NCBI RefSeq assembly: GCF_030908545.1
Contig: NZ_CP133083.1
Coordinates: forward strand, 992,001-1,056,000
Direction of reading: 5' to 3'
Length of the DNA: 64,000 nucleotides
Origin: Nitrosomonas sp. sh817
GTDB taxonomy: Bacteria > Pseudomonadota > Gammaproteobacteria > Burkholderiales > Nitrosomonadaceae
In this document: piece by piece, positions 35,589-46,746 of the stretch
Position numbering within the stretch: position 1 is the stretch's first letter
How the letters are laid out: each line of letters opens with the position of its first letter
Notes under the pieces: model-generated
The model's input: only the letters and a program-made list of their open reading frames with translations
Told to the model about the DNA's origin: nothing
Databases searched by the model: none
Program-made: the position numbers and the translations under genes

Positions 35589-37705
35589 TAAAAACGCAAC
35601 TGCGCCCCTCCGTAAATCCCGCGCGGGATATAAGCGGGAAACGAAGGAATAAAGTCGGAAACAAATTCCCGGTGATTTTGGCTGAACAGGTTTTGCCCGG
35701 CTACGAAAAGTTCGATGTTTTTTCTGGGCCGATACACCGCTTTTGCATCCATGGTGGTATAGCCGGGCAGGTGATAGAAATCCACGCTGCTGACATAGCG
35801 TAACCACAGATTCAGTTGCAGCCGGTCGGAGAAATCGTAATTCGAACGCGCCGAAATTTGATGCTGCGGGCTGACAGAATCGGCGCTGCCGGTGGTTGGA
35901 TCGAATTGCCGCAATATTGAATCGGAATGGATATGCATCTTGATAAAACTGTAATTACTCTGCAGCCGCCATTTTTCGTTAACCCGCCAGTCGGCCGATG
36001 CTTCGACCCCGTGCGTGTGTCCGGAGCCTTTGTTGGTCAGTAGAATTGGCAGAATCAAATGCTGCGGAAAGCTTGATTGAAACGATAGTCGTTGAAGGTT
36101 CGGCGATAAGTCCCGCAACTGACTGTAATCGTTATAGAAAGCAGCGATATCAACCGATGCGTGCGGCGAAAATTGATGCCGGTAGCCGATTTCATAAGCG
36201 AGCAATTTTTCAGCATTGAAACCGGTGCCGCCGGTTAACTGCGTCAATACCGGGAATGGCAGCAAACCCGACAAGCCGGGTATATCCCTGGCGCCTAGCG
36301 TTCTGGCATTAAAGAGGATGTCGTTTTCCGCGCGTGAAGGAATGCGAACCGCACGGGAAACGGCCAGCCACAATGAATTTTTTTCATCCGGCGTAAACAT
36401 CGCGCGCGCATTCGGTTGAATCTCCCACCCGGTGAAATCGTTGTGATCGAAACGGGAGCCCAGCGTCAGTTTTAAATGATCCGGGATCAGCGTGATGTCG
36501 TCGCGGATGAAAGTGCTCACCATGTGATTGGTTTGCTGGCGCGGGCTGAAAGAGATCAGTTCGTTATCGAACACTTTGTTGTGATACAGGCGGTAATTGG
36601 CACCCCAAGTCAGATCGTGCCGTTCGAACAACGGAAAGCGATGCTGGAAATCGATATCGAAGCTTTCTGCTCTAAACAGAGAACTGGTCAGCAGCCGGTA
36701 ATCGACACGGTCGTAATAGCTTTGCAGCATGATCGACGATCGCTCGGACAGGGTGCGATCCCAGCGGAAACGGATATTCCCGCCTTCGTTGTGGCCTCTG
36801 GCGGAATCCGCCTGAATCACCGGGGCGCTCAACTGCGTTTTATTCAAGCGGTCGCCGAAGGCGTTATGGAAAATATCGCCTTGAAGCGTGAATTGATCGA
36901 TACCGCGCGAATGATCGATGCGGAATCCGCCTCTGGCCGAATGCCATTGATCGTTGGCGCTTTCTCCCGTGGTAGTTTGCATATTGTCACGGGTAAACCC
37001 TTTGGCATAAAACCGGTAATGCGTATCCTCATTGATTTTTCCGCCGTAACGCGCTCCGGCGAAGCCGTGTTCGAAACTGCCGCCGCCCGACGAAAATAGC
37101 ACGCCTTGCGTGTCGGCGGCTTTCTTGGTGATGATATTGATCACGCCGTTGACGGCGTTGGCGCCCCAGACGGAAGCATTTGGCCCGCGTATCACTTCGA
37201 TACGTTCGATATCCTCCATCATTGTGTCCTGCTGTTCCCATTGCACGCCGGCGAACAACGGATTATAGACACTGCGGCCATCCATCAGCACTTGCAGCTT
37301 GTCGGCAAAACGGCCGTTGAAACCGCGGATGCTGATCGCCCATTTATCGGTGCCGATGCGCGCGACTTCGACGCCGGGCGCCATGCGCAATGCTTCGGGG
37401 ATACTGGTCGCGCCCGAACGGCGGATATCCTCCTGGGTGATGACGAAGACGGCGGCAGGGACTTCCGAAAGTTTCTGCGAGCGCCGCGATACCGTCGTGA
37501 CTTTGACGTTCATCAGTTCTTCGATGCTTAAATTCAAGAACGGGTCGCCGCCTTGTTTGTTATTGGCTGTTACCGTTTTGGCGAAACATCCCAGGAAACC
37601 GAGCATAGCCAATTGCAGCAGCCACTTGCGCACAAGTTGGCGCTTCCGGCGTGTAAATCCGGATGACATTTCAGTCAGTTGATGTTTTGTCAGCGCGCTA
37701 TTCAT
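35588..37705 (-). CDS. TonB-dependent outer-membrane receptor 3
   Basis: A 705-residue receptor. The basic N terminus with a hydrophobic core (~26-46) is the export signal, then LSIEELMNVKVTTVSR. The plug is nearly identical over ~100 residues to that of receptor 4 (GFNGRFADKLQVLMDGRSVY, NPLFAGVQWEQQDTMMEDIE), while the extracellular-loop regions and much of the barrel differ. It ends GAQLRF. The start is 2 bp after the receptor-4 stop and the stop is coupled to YfiR 2 by TAATG. Confidence 0.92.
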   Translation of the reverse strand: MNSALTKHQLTEMSSGFTRRKRQLVRKWLLQLAMLGFLGCFAKTVTANNKQGGDPFLNLSIEELMNVKVTTVSRRSQKLSEVPAAVFVITQEDIRRSGATSIPEALRMAPGVEVARIGTDKWAISIRGFNGRFADKLQVLMDGRSVYNPLFAGVQWEQQDTMMEDIERIEVIRGPNASVWGANAVNGVINIITKKAADTQGVLFSSGGGSFEHGFAGARYGGKINEDTHYRFYAKGFTRDNMQTTTGESANDQWHSARGGFRIDHSRGIDQFTLQGDIFHNAFGDRLNKTQLSAPVIQADSARGHNEGGNIRFRWDRTLSERSSIMLQSYYDRVDYRLLTSSLFRAESFDIDFQHRFPLFERHDLTWGANYRLYHNKVFDNELISFSPRQQTNHMVSTFIRDDITLIPDHLKLTLGSRFDHNDFTGWEIQPNARAMFTPDEKNSLWLAVSRAVRIPSRAENDILFNARTLGARDIPGLSGLLPFPVLTQLTGGTGFNAEKLLAYEIGYRHQFSPHASVDIAAFYNDYSQLRDLSPNLQRLSFQSSFPQHLILPILLTNKGSGHTHGVEASADWRVNEKWRLQSNYSFIKMHIHSDSILRQFDPTTGSADSVSPQHQISARSNYDFSDRLQLNLWLRYVSSVDFYHLPGYTTMDAKAVYRPRKNIELFVAGQNLFSQNHREFVSDFIPSFPAYIPRGIYGGAQLRF

Positions 37706-37707
37706 CG

Positions 37708-39774
37708 TTAAAAACGCAATTCCACGCCGGCATAAACACCGCGTGGCAAGGTTGTCGGTAATGAAGGGAGAAAGTCGGCGGCGAATTCCCTGTGATTCTG
37801 GCTGGCCAGATTCTGACCAACAATAAATAGCTCGACATTTTTGAGCGGCTTATGCGCGATTTTGGCGTCCATCGTGACATAGCCGGGAATCCGGTAAAAA
37901 TCCACCCGGCTGACATAACGCAGCCACAGATTGAGTTGCAGTTTTTCCGAGAAGTCATAGTTGGAGCGAAGCGAAACTTGATGGTGCGGGCTGACTTTGT
38001 CCGCGCTGCCGGTGGTCGGATCGATTTGCTTCAGCGCCGAGTCGGAATGAATGTTCATATTCAGATAGCTGTAGTTGCCTTGCAGGCGCCATTTCTCGTT
38101 AGGTCTCCATTCGATCGACGTTTCCACCCCGTAAGTCTGACCCGAAGCTTTGTTGGTCAGCCCGATCGGTAATATCAGATGGGGCGGAAAGCTCGTGTGA
38201 AATAACGGAGATCCTATGGATAGATCACGTAATTGACTGTAATCGTTATAGAATCCTGAAATATCGATAGAGGCTTGCGGCGAGAATTGATGCCGGTATC
38301 CCATTTCGTAAGCGATTAATTTCTCGGACTTGAAGTTTGATGAACCCATTAATTGGGCCAAGACCGGAAATGGGAGCAGCGCCGGGGAGCCGGGAATGGC
38401 ATTTAACGTCCGGGTGTTGAGTTGAATGTCATTTTCCGCCCGGGAAGGGATGCGTACCGCACGTGAAACCGCCATCCAGATCGAGTTTTGATCATCCGGC
38501 GTCCACATCAGGCGTGCGTTAGGCTGAATTTCCATGCCGGTAAAATCGTTGTGATCAAAGCGTGAACCCAGGTTAAGCCGCAAACGTTCCGGCAGTAACG
38601 TGATTTCATCGCGGATGAATACGCTGGCCATGTGATTGATTTGCGCGCGCGGACTGAATAAGACCAATTCCGTATCGAATTCTTTATTGCGGTAGAGACG
38701 ATAATTCGCGCCCCATGTCAGGTCATGTTTTTCATGCAAGGGAAAACGATGTTGAAAGTCAATGTCAAAGCTTTCAGCTCTGTATATTGAGCCGGTTAAT
38801 GCCCGGTAATCGACCCGGTCATAGTAAGTTTGCAGCATGATGGCCGATTTTTCGGAATAGGTTCGATCCCAGCGCAAGCGCAGGTTCCCGCCTTCATCGT
38901 GTCCTCTCGCCGATTCAATCCGGATAATCGGTGCGCTGAGGGCGGATTTATCGAGCCGGTCGCCGTACGAATTGTAAAAAATATCGCCCTGCAAGGTAAA
39001 CTGGTCGATACCGCGGTGATGATCGATGCGGAATCCGCCGCGGGCAGAATGCCACTGATCGTTAATATTTTCTCCTGTCAAGGAATGGGTATGATCCCGT
39101 GTAAATCCTTTGGCGTAAATGCGGAAAGGCGTTTCTTCATTGATTTTTCCGCCGTAACGCGCACCGGCAAAGCCGTGTTCGAAACTGCCGCCGCCCGCTG
39201 AAAGTAAAACGCCTTGTGTGTCGGCGGCTTTCTTGGTGATGATATTGATCACACCATTAACCGCATTGGCGCCCCATACCGCCGCATTCGGCCCGCGGAT
39301 CACCTCGATGCGTTCGATATCCTCCATCATCGTGTCCTGCTGTTCCCACTGCACGCCGGCGAACAGCGGGTTGTAGACACTGCGGCCATCCATCATAACC
39401 TGCAGTTTGTTGGCGAAGCGTCCATTGAAACCGCGGATGCTGATCGCCCATTTATCGGTACCGATGCGCGCCACTTCGACACCGGGTGCCATGCGCAATG
39501 CTTCGGGAATACTGGTTGCGCCGGAGCGGCGGATATCGTCCTGAGTAATGACGAAAATGGCGGAAGGAACTTCCGAAAGTTTTTGCGACCGGCGCGAAGC
39601 GGAAGTGACTTGGATATTCATCAGTTCTTCGATGCTGAGATCCAGTAACTGATTATCAGCGGACTTTTTCCCGCTGAGTGCCAATCCTTCGGCTGCTGCA
39701 AAATTGTTCAAGGCGCATGCCAAGGTCGCGCTTATCAACAATCTCTTGTTAAAAAGTTTTATTAAATAGAGCAT
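37708..39774 (-). CDS. TonB-dependent outer-membrane receptor 4
   Basis: A 688-residue receptor when started at the ATG at 39774, which gives a conventional signal peptide (KRLLISATLACALNNFAAAEG). The frame is open to 39921, but the extra 49 residues would bury the signal. Plug and barrel landmarks match receptors 1-3, ending GVELRF. Close identity with receptor 3 in the plug points to recent duplication or gene conversion. It lies ~160 bp after the HDOD-GGDEF gene on the same strand, so it may be read through from the signalling operon or have its own promoter in that gap. Confidence 0.9.
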   Translation of the reverse strand: MLYLIKLFNKRLLISATLACALNNFAAAEGLALSGKKSADNQLLDLSIEELMNIQVTSASRRSQKLSEVPSAIFVITQDDIRRSGATSIPEALRMAPGVEVARIGTDKWAISIRGFNGRFANKLQVMMDGRSVYNPLFAGVQWEQQDTMMEDIERIEVIRGPNAAVWGANAVNGVINIITKKAADTQGVLLSAGGGSFEHGFAGARYGGKINEETPFRIYAKGFTRDHTHSLTGENINDQWHSARGGFRIDHHRGIDQFTLQGDIFYNSYGDRLDKSALSAPIIRIESARGHDEGGNLRLRWDRTYSEKSAIMLQTYYDRVDYRALTGSIYRAESFDIDFQHRFPLHEKHDLTWGANYRLYRNKEFDTELVLFSPRAQINHMASVFIRDEITLLPERLRLNLGSRFDHNDFTGMEIQPNARLMWTPDDQNSIWMAVSRAVRIPSRAENDIQLNTRTLNAIPGSPALLPFPVLAQLMGSSNFKSEKLIAYEMGYRHQFSPQASIDISGFYNDYSQLRDLSIGSPLFHTSFPPHLILPIGLTNKASGQTYGVETSIEWRPNEKWRLQGNYSYLNMNIHSDSALKQIDPTTGSADKVSPHHQVSLRSNYDFSEKLQLNLWLRYVSRVDFYRIPGYVTMDAKIAHKPLKNVELFIVGQNLASQNHREFAADFLPSLPTTLPRGVYAGVELRF

Positions 39775-39936
39775 TGCAAGAACAGATGCTGACTTTTCAG
39801 TATGACCTTTGGTGAACCGGCTGTTTAAGACCCATGATGATTGCTGTAAGAACTCGCCATCATACTGTGTCAGTAAGTTCCTGAAAACAGCAATAACAGC
39901 GGATTCAGCCGCGCTTATCAACGGATTTGATTGCGG

Positions 39937-41880
39937 TCACGGCGTTGCCGGTGGTTTGTTGTGAGCTGCGGGAGCCGCGATGAGCTTGTTGTTCAACGAC
40001 AGGAAGACTCTGTCTCTCCCGGCGTTCTTGGCGGCATATAACGCTTTGTCGGCAGCGTTGACCAGGTGATCTTCACTGTGCATTCCCGGCTCTTTTAAAG
40101 CAACGCCGATACTGACGGAAATTTGGATATTAAAATTTTCAACCGTGATCTGCTGGCTATGGATATGCTGGCGCAGCCTTTCAGCAAATAAAACGGCGGA
40201 TTTCGCATCGGTATTTCCCGGCTGGCACACGACTAAAAACTCTTCGCCGCCCAAGCGGCAGAAAGTATCGCCTTTACGGGCGGTTTTGCGGATGATGGCC
40301 GATACGGCGATCAGCACTTTGTCGCCGATGGCGTGGCCGTAGTTGTCATTGATGCCTTTAAAATGATCGATATCGATCAGCATGATCGCCATCAATTGTC
40401 CGGTGCGGTTGGCAATGCTCCAGGTTTCCGCCAGCGTTTCCATGCCGGAGCGGCGGTTCGGCAGTTCTGTCAGCATGTCGGTCAACGCGTAGTGTTCCAG
40501 CTTGCGGTTGGTCACCGCCAGTTCCGCGGCAAAGCGCTTAAGCTGCTCGCGATCGCGTTCCCAGGATTCCTGCAATTGCCGGTAGTGCCAGGCTGCCCGC
40601 AATCTGGCGCGGAACGCGCGGATATTGATCGGCTTGGTGATGTAATCGTCGACGCCGGCATCAAAAGCCTTGATGACTTCTTCTTCGTCCTCGACGCTGG
40701 TCAGCATGATGATGTATAAGTTCTGGCCCCATTCGGTGGCGCGCAAGGCTTTGGTCAATTCAAGGCCATTCATGACCGGCATTAGCCAATCGGTGATGAC
40801 AATATGCGGAAGGGTTTCCATTGACAACGATAATGCCTGTTGACCATTAGATGCTGAGAATACCGTATGGCCAAGTATGTTAGTCAGCAATTCTTTGATC
40901 AGGATTTGACTGGAAGGATCATCTTCCACCAAGAGCACACGCAAGGAAGAAGCATTGCTGGCATTTTCCGGTCGCGGCGCTGCGGCGTTCATCATTTTGC
41001 AGAAAGGCGGCGGTAATTCTCCCGCGGGCAGCTTCAGGATTACTCGCCAAGCATGCCATTCCTTCATGATCAGATCGATAAAGGTGCCGAACGGTTCAGT
41101 ATCCAAACCGATCTTTCCACCAAACAGCATGAGTTCCGGTATGCGTTTGCTGCGTTCCGCTTCTTCGACCAGTCCGAAATCGGCAATCCGTTTGGCCAGG
41201 TTCAGCAAATGCACAATCTGATAGGGACGCGAGCCTTCGGAAAATTCCGATTCAACCGGATTCTCATGATAATAGACGGATTCCACAAAAATCTTCGGAA
41301 AACCGAAGTTGATCAACATTGCTGCGGTAATCTGGTTGTGGTCGGTTTGCAATTGCTGTTGTTCCAATTGCACGACCGGGAGCTCCGGTGTTTGCTGTTT
41401 CAGGAGCTCGGTGTATTGCTCGGGATAGATCGTGGCTAATGCCAGACAACCGATGCGTGCCATCAGACCGCAGGCAAACAATTCATCCGGCGCGGAAACG
41501 CGGATCACTTTGCCTAATTCCTGCATGGCGATCGCCATCAACAGCGAATGCGACCAGAATTCCTGATAATTGAAACCTTTGCAGGGGCCGCCTTGAAATT
41601 GATCGATCAGGGAAAATCCCATTGCCAGTTGTTTGACGACGTTTAAACCCACATGCGGAACCGCTTCCGCGACAGAGGAAATGGCGCGGGTGCGCTGGTT
41701 GGTGGCATTCGCTTTTTGGATCAGGCGGCCGGACAATACCGGATCGGTTTGGATGAGCTTGGTAATTTCGGTTATCGCGACATCTTCCCGCCGGCACGCT
41801 TCGGTCAGCGCCAGCGCCACTCCTTTGGGGCTTGGCAATAAATTGCTGATTTTTAATTGATTGATGTCAGCGATCTTCAT
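39937..41880 (-). CDS. HDOD-REC-GGDEF diguanylate cyclase
   Basis: A 647-residue cytoplasmic protein. The HDOD domain is ~10-210, the receiver domain ~313-430 with phosphoacceptor D364 in VITDWLMP, and the GGDEF domain ~465-630 with an intact active site GGEEF (544-548) and an inhibitory-site motif RKGD (535-538) exactly five residues upstream. It should therefore make c-di-GMP and be subject to product inhibition, with activity set by phosphorylation. HDOD domains are protein-interaction modules in signalling. Its start overlaps the GGDEF-EAL gene by 14 bp, and it is last in the kinase-led operon. Confidence 0.92.
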   Translation of the reverse strand: MKIADINQLKISNLLPSPKGVALALTEACRREDVAITEITKLIQTDPVLSGRLIQKANATNQRTRAISSVAEAVPHVGLNVVKQLAMGFSLIDQFQGGPCKGFNYQEFWSHSLLMAIAMQELGKVIRVSAPDELFACGLMARIGCLALATIYPEQYTELLKQQTPELPVVQLEQQQLQTDHNQITAAMLINFGFPKIFVESVYYHENPVESEFSEGSRPYQIVHLLNLAKRIADFGLVEEAERSKRIPELMLFGGKIGLDTEPFGTFIDLIMKEWHAWRVILKLPAGELPPPFCKMMNAAAPRPENASNASSLRVLLVEDDPSSQILIKELLTNILGHTVFSASNGQQALSLSMETLPHIVITDWLMPVMNGLELTKALRATEWGQNLYIIMLTSVEDEEEVIKAFDAGVDDYITKPINIRAFRARLRAAWHYRQLQESWERDREQLKRFAAELAVTNRKLEHYALTDMLTELPNRRSGMETLAETWSIANRTGQLMAIMLIDIDHFKGINDNYGHAIGDKVLIAVSAIIRKTARKGDTFCRLGGEEFLVVCQPGNTDAKSAVLFAERLRQHIHSQQITVENFNIQISVSIGVALKEPGMHSEDHLVNAADKALYAAKNAGRDRVFLSLNNKLIAAPAAHNKPPATP

Positions 41881-43987
41881 GGGTTATTCCACTGGGCTTC
41901 ATCGGTTGGATCGACCAGCGTTTGTTGCTGGCGGCAAGGATTTCATTTTTTCCGATCGGCTTGCTGAAATAGAAACCCTGCAGGGTCTCGCAGCCGAAAT
42001 GCTTCAAGACTTGCGCCTGTTCCAGTGTTTCAATGCCTTCGGCAGTGACCGTAAAGCCAAGATTCTTGGATAATGAAATGATGGCGCGGACGATGGCAAG
42101 GTTGTCGTCATCGTCCAGGAGGCCGTGGATAAAGCTTTGATCAACTTTCAAGTTGTTGATGGGCAAGCGTTTTAAATAATTCATCGAGGAGTATCCCGTG
42201 CCGAAATCGTCCAGCGCAATTTGGATATTGTGGTTACGCAATGCTTGCAGGGTACTTAAGGTGTTTTCATTATGTTCCATGAGCGCACCCTCGGTAATTT
42301 CGAGGACTAATTTTTCCGGCGGGAAGTTTGTTTCCGCCAGAATATCCAGTACCGATCTGACCAAACCGGGATTCTTGATTTGCAGCGGCGACAGATTGAC
42401 CGCCACTTCCAGGCAATGACCTTGCTGATGCCAGCGCGCAGCATCTTGACACGCTGTACGCAGCACCCATTCGCCGATCGGAATGATTAAGCCGTTTTCT
42501 TCGGCTAGCGGAATAAAATCCAGCGGCGAAATCGATCCTTGCTTCGGATGGTTCCAGCGGATCAGCGCTTCGACCGACTGGAAACTTTCTGCCGCGATGT
42601 CGAACTGCGGTTGATAGACCAGGAAAAATTCTTGTTTTTCTAACGCATCACGCAGATCGTTTTCGAGATGCATGCGTTTCTCCGCTTGCAGCGTTAACGC
42701 GATATTGTAAAACTGGCAATTATCGCGGCCTTCGCTTTTGGCATGATACATCGCGGTATCGGCATGTTTCAGCAAAGTTTCGGCGTTGTCGCCGTCATCC
42801 GGGAACAGCGCGATGCCGATACTTGCAGTTAGAACCACATCGCGGCTTTCGAGATGAAAGGGCCGGCGCATCGCTTCACGGATTCGATGCGCCAGTATCA
42901 GCGCATCTTCCGCGCGATGAAGGTTTGGAATGACAACGGTGAACTCATCGCCGCCAAGCCGCGCCAGTTTTACTTCCGAACGTTCCAAGTTATTTCGTGA
43001 TACGAAATCGGATGGGCGTGTGCTGCTTTGCAGCCGTTCAGCCGTCGATTGCAGGACCGTATCGCCGGTGGTATGCCCCATGGTGTCGTTGATACTTTTG
43101 AATCCATCCAGATCCAGGAAAAGGACTGCTAATTTATTGCCGGTATACTTGGCGCGTTTGATTTCACTTTCAAGCCGTTCCATAAAGGATTGACGATTGG
43201 GCAATCCCGTCAGGTTGTCAAAATAGGCCAGATGAAAAATTTTGCTTTCGGAGTCCTTACGCTCGGTAATATCGCGGACCAGACAAAGCGTTTCCTGAGC
43301 ATCGATGACGGCAACGCGATTTTCATAATACCGGGTTTTTTTGTTGGCCAGCGTCAGCGGATATTCGAAAGACTCGACAGTACCTTGATGGCGCGCCCGG
43401 TCAGCCGCTTCCAGATAGAGTTTCGCGATATCTCCCGGCAACGACTGAGTTAATGCGTTTTCTGCGTTTGCCTTTAGCCATGGGGTGCTGTCGGAATAGC
43501 TGCAAATATCGATTACTTCAGCTTTCCCGTTCAAGATGAACATGGTGTCGGGAATTGCGCTAAAAATCGCCTTGTTGCGCGCGTTTGCAGCTTTGAGCGC
43601 AAGCATGTTCAAATAACCGCGCCGCAAATATAAAATTCGATAAGCGATCAAATTCCAGTTGATGGGTTTGGCGATGAAATCCGTCGCGCCGGCCTCGAAT
43701 GCGCGATCGATCGATTGCATATCATCCATGCCCGTTACCATCATGATCGGCAGTTCATTGCCGATTTTTGTCCGCAAGTACGAGCAGACCTGATAACCAT
43801 CCATGCCGGGCATTTCGACATCCAGCATGACCATGTCCGCCGGTGCTGCTTCAAACAGCCGTACCGCTTCCTCGCCATCGCAAGCCAGTGTTACTTGAAA
43901 TCCAGCTTTTAACAAGGCGGCGTGCATCAGTAATCTGACCGTGGCATCGTCATCGGCCAGTAAGATTCTAAAAGATTCTATTGTCAC
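41867..43987 (-). CDS. REC-PAS-GGDEF-EAL c-di-GMP enzyme
   Basis: A 706-residue protein. Receiver ~1-120 with phosphoacceptor D56 in [11 protein letters not shown]-like region ~140-245, GGDEF domain ~250-425 with intact GGDEF (345-349) but RSEV instead of RxxD at the inhibitory site, and EAL domain ~445-695 with EALIRW (473-478), the LEITE glutamate, [16 protein letters not shown] and the AEGIE motif. Both active sites look functional, so it may be bifunctional, most often phosphodiesterase when the GGDEF acts as a GTP sensor. It overlaps the kinase gene by ATGA and is the likely target of its phosphorelay. Confidence 0.93.
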   Translation of the reverse strand: MTIESFRILLADDDATVRLLMHAALLKAGFQVTLACDGEEAVRLFEAAPADMVMLDVEMPGMDGYQVCSYLRTKIGNELPIMMVTGMDDMQSIDRAFEAGATDFIAKPINWNLIAYRILYLRRGYLNMLALKAANARNKAIFSAIPDTMFILNGKAEVIDICSYSDSTPWLKANAENALTQSLPGDIAKLYLEAADRARHQGTVESFEYPLTLANKKTRYYENRVAVIDAQETLCLVRDITERKDSESKIFHLAYFDNLTGLPNRQSFMERLESEIKRAKYTGNKLAVLFLDLDGFKSINDTMGHTTGDTVLQSTAERLQSSTRPSDFVSRNNLERSEVKLARLGGDEFTVVIPNLHRAEDALILAHRIREAMRRPFHLESRDVVLTASIGIALFPDDGDNAETLLKHADTAMYHAKSEGRDNCQFYNIALTLQAEKRMHLENDLRDALEKQEFFLVYQPQFDIAAESFQSVEALIRWNHPKQGSISPLDFIPLAEENGLIIPIGEWVLRTACQDAARWHQQGHCLEVAVNLSPLQIKNPGLVRSVLDILAETNFPPEKLVLEITEGALMEHNENTLSTLQALRNHNIQIALDDFGTGYSSMNYLKRLPINNLKVDQSFIHGLLDDDDNLAIVRAIISLSKNLGFTVTAEGIETLEQAQVLKHFGCETLQGFYFSKPIGKNEILAASNKRWSIQPMKPSGITHEDR

Positions 43988-46746
43988 GATTGATTGAGTA
44001 TTAGCTTGATTTCGTTAGTAACGCTTTGGTATTCCAACTGCATGTTTTGCAGAAGCGCTTTGGCATGAGCGAGTTCTCCGGCTTTGGCATTCGCTTCCAT
44101 TTGCTTGAAGATTGCGGATAAATCATCCGCGCCGACATTGCCCGAACTGGATTTTAATGCATGCGCGGATTGCCGCAGGCTTTCCGCATCGTCGTTGACA
44201 ATCGCTTGCGCAAGCTGGCGGACATTACTTTCCGCCGATTCCAGGTAAGCTTGCAGAATTTTATGCAATAAGCTATCGCCGCCCGATGGATCGAGCTCGC
44301 GAATCTGATTAAGGCGTGTTGGGTTGAGTGCAGGCATGGCGTTAGTTTCCTGTTCTATTTCAACATTTTCAGATTTTACAGCATTAAAGGCGACACTTTC
44401 ATCTTTTGTTAACCATTGAGTGATTTTTTGTTGTAACTGCTCAATGGAATAAGGTTTTGAGAGGAAATCGTTCATGCCGGCATTTAAGCAACTGATGCGA
44501 TCATCTTCTGTCGCATTGGCGGTTAGCGCGATAATGGGAATGTTGGCAAATTGCTTGCGAATGATCGAGGTGGCTTCCAAACCATCCATGACCGGCATTT
44601 GACAGTCCATGAAAATGATATCGTACTGATTTCTCTCAACAAGATCAAAAGCTTCTTTGCCGTCGTTAGCAATGGTCGCGGTCATGCCAAGCTTCGCTAA
44701 CATCGCTTTGGCAACCTCCTGGTTAACCGGATTATCTTCCGCGACCAATGCGGTTCCGTTGATGCGGGGCGTGTCAGAAACCGGAGCCGTCCGTACCGGA
44801 ACGGATTGCCCGGTGGTGTTGTCCAGATTACGGCTCATGACATCGCGGATAATATCGAATAACTCTTTCTGACGGATTGGCTTGTTGACGCAGCGCAGTA
44901 TCCCGATACTTTCTCTTTCAAGCTGGGTCGCGTCGCTGTGAGTGGAAGTCAGCATCATCATGCGGGTTTGGCGCAGCCCGGGGTGCGAATGAATTTCTTT
45001 CGCCAGCTCCAATCCATCCATTTTCGGCATGTGCATGTCGAGAATCACTAACTGGAAAGGCTCGTTTTTTTCCATTGCTCCGGTCATCAATCGCAATGCT
45101 TGATCGGCGCCATCGGCGCACGCGGTATTGATATGCCAGTTTTGCAGCTGGATTTTGAGAATTTCCCGGTTTGTTTGATTGTCATCAACTACCAACACCT
45201 TGAGGCCGAGGAAATCGGCCATATTCGGTGCAGCGCTATGCGCCAGCTTCGATTTTTCCAACCGCAGGTGAATCCAGAACTTGGAACCCCGGCCCGGTGT
45301 GCTCTCGACCCGTATGTTTCCTCCCATCAATTCCAGCAAGCGTTTGCAGATCGTCAAACCAAGTCCGGTTCCACCGTATTGGCGGGTAGTGGAGCCGTCC
45401 GCTTGGGAAAAGTGCTGGAAGATCTTTTCGTGATATTCGGGAGGAATGCCAATTCCTGTGTCTTCCACGCAAATGCTGACATTGGCCAGGGATTCGGATT
45501 CGCCGGTCAGTGTCGTGCGAATGACCACTTCTCCTTCGGAAGTAAATTTGATAGCGTTATTGATCAGATTTGCAATGACCTGACGCAACCGGAAAGAATC
45601 TCCCCGTACCATGAAAGCGGTATTTGGCGGGGTGAATTGCGCGGCTAATTCCAATCCTTTTTTATCAGCCGGTTGTGCGAACATCACGAGGGTATCTTCG
45701 ATCATTTGGACCAGATCGAAATCGATGATTTCCAGCTCCATATGATCAGATTCGATCTTGGAAAAATCGAGAATGTCGTTAATGATGCTTAACAAGTGTT
45801 GACCGGAACCTTGAACGGTTTCCGCAAAGCGGCGCTGATCCTTGTCCAGGGCCGTGCCTAGTAACAATTCAGTCATTCCCAGAATACCGTTCATCGGCGT
45901 GCGGATTTCGTGGCTCATGGTTGCCAGGAACTCGCTTTTCGCTTTACTCGCGGCTTCTGCCGATTCTTTGGCGAACACCAGCTCTTCGGTTCTTTTGGCG
46001 ACTTCATCTTCCAGGTGATCGAGATGCATCTCAAGTTGCGCGTCTCGTTCCTGAATCACTTCCAGCATATTGTTAAAGCCGTTCGATAAGGTGTTCAACT
46101 CCACGATGGCACCGGGCTGCAACCGCGTGGAATAGTCCGCTTTGGTGGTGACATGCCCCATCACGCTGGAGAGTTCGTTGAGCGGATCCAACACCGAACG
46201 ATTCAACCGCTGCAGCCTTAAGTTAGCGATGAATAACGCCAGAGCCGCAGCCGCGCTGGTAACAATGATGTACCAAAGAATTTGCCAATATAGCGGGGAC
46301 AGTGCTATTTCCAAATAGAGACTGCCCAGCAACTGATCGCTGAAATAGATAGGCTGATTGATCGTTAAGTGACTGATGCTGGTTGCAATGCTCTCGGTCA
46401 ACGACATCAAGGTTTCAGGAAGCGGTTTATTCTCAATCGAATATTGCACGAATTGTTTTTTTTCAGCATTGTAAATGGCAGCGGCCTGAACTTCGGGGGT
46501 GTTGTTGAGCGAATGCAATAACGTTTTGGCGGTATTGGTGTCCTGGAACATCAGCGTCGCGACCGCATTCTCAGCCAGCAATTTCGCAGTGGAACGGCTG
46601 GTCTCGAGCAATGACAAATAACTGATAAAAAAGCTGCTGATAATAACTAAAGCCGCGACCAGCAGCATCGCAGTGCCTTGCGTGGCATAGCTGATTTGCT
46701 GCAATTTGGCGCGCAAAGTCATAGCAGCAATTGTTGGATGCTTCAT
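43984..46746 (-). CDS. Hybrid histidine kinase with CHASE8-like sensor, two receivers and HPt
   Basis: A 920-residue BarA-type phosphorelay kinase. Membrane segments at ~24-47 and ~152-176 enclose a periplasmic domain whose [13 protein letters not shown]...[19 protein letters not shown] pattern fits CHASE8, the sensor of YfiN. HAMP ~178-232 and a coiled coil lead to HisKA (H279 in MSHEIRTP) and HATPase ([15 protein letters not shown]). Receiver 1 has D570, receiver 2 D714, and the C-terminal HPt has H862 in [10 protein letters not shown]. The start overlaps the YfiR-3 stop as TAATG. YfiR plausibly binds its periplasmic domain; the relay probably ends on the two c-di-GMP proteins downstream. 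Confidence 0.93.
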   Translation of the reverse strand: MKHPTIAAMTLRAKLQQISYATQGTAMLLVAALVIISSFFISYLSLLETSRSTAKLLAENAVATLMFQDTNTAKTLLHSLNNTPEVQAAAIYNAEKKQFVQYSIENKPLPETLMSLTESIATSISHLTINQPIYFSDQLLGSLYLEIALSPLYWQILWYIIVTSAAAALALFIANLRLQRLNRSVLDPLNELSSVMGHVTTKADYSTRLQPGAIVELNTLSNGFNNMLEVIQERDAQLEMHLDHLEDEVAKRTEELVFAKESAEAASKAKSEFLATMSHEIRTPMNGILGMTELLLGTALDKDQRRFAETVQGSGQHLLSIINDILDFSKIESDHMELEIIDFDLVQMIEDTLVMFAQPADKKGLELAAQFTPPNTAFMVRGDSFRLRQVIANLINNAIKFTSEGEVVIRTTLTGESESLANVSICVEDTGIGIPPEYHEKIFQHFSQADGSTTRQYGGTGLGLTICKRLLELMGGNIRVESTPGRGSKFWIHLRLEKSKLAHSAAPNMADFLGLKVLVVDDNQTNREILKIQLQNWHINTACADGADQALRLMTGAMEKNEPFQLVILDMHMPKMDGLELAKEIHSHPGLRQTRMMMLTSTHSDATQLERESIGILRCVNKPIRQKELFDIIRDVMSRNLDNTTGQSVPVRTAPVSDTPRINGTALVAEDNPVNQEVAKAMLAKLGMTATIANDGKEAFDLVERNQYDIIFMDCQMPVMDGLEATSIIRKQFANIPIIALTANATEDDRISCLNAGMNDFLSKPYSIEQLQQKITQWLTKDESVAFNAVKSENVEIEQETNAMPALNPTRLNQIRELDPSGGDSLLHKILQAYLESAESNVRQLAQAIVNDDAESLRQSAHALKSSSGNVGADDLSAIFKQMEANAKAGELAHAKALLQNMQLEYQSVTNEIKLILNQS

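Noticed and set aside
35589-35807. Upstream extension of YfiR copy 2
   Set aside because: It overlaps the receptor-3 gene, is Arg/Ser-rich and would place the signal peptide more than 90 residues from the N terminus.
36476-37099. A 207-codon plus-strand frame opposite receptor 3
   Set aside because: It is the antisense shadow of a well-supported receptor gene; similar shadows recur at 31872-32345, 37106-37531 and 39214-39648 because the receptors share sequence.
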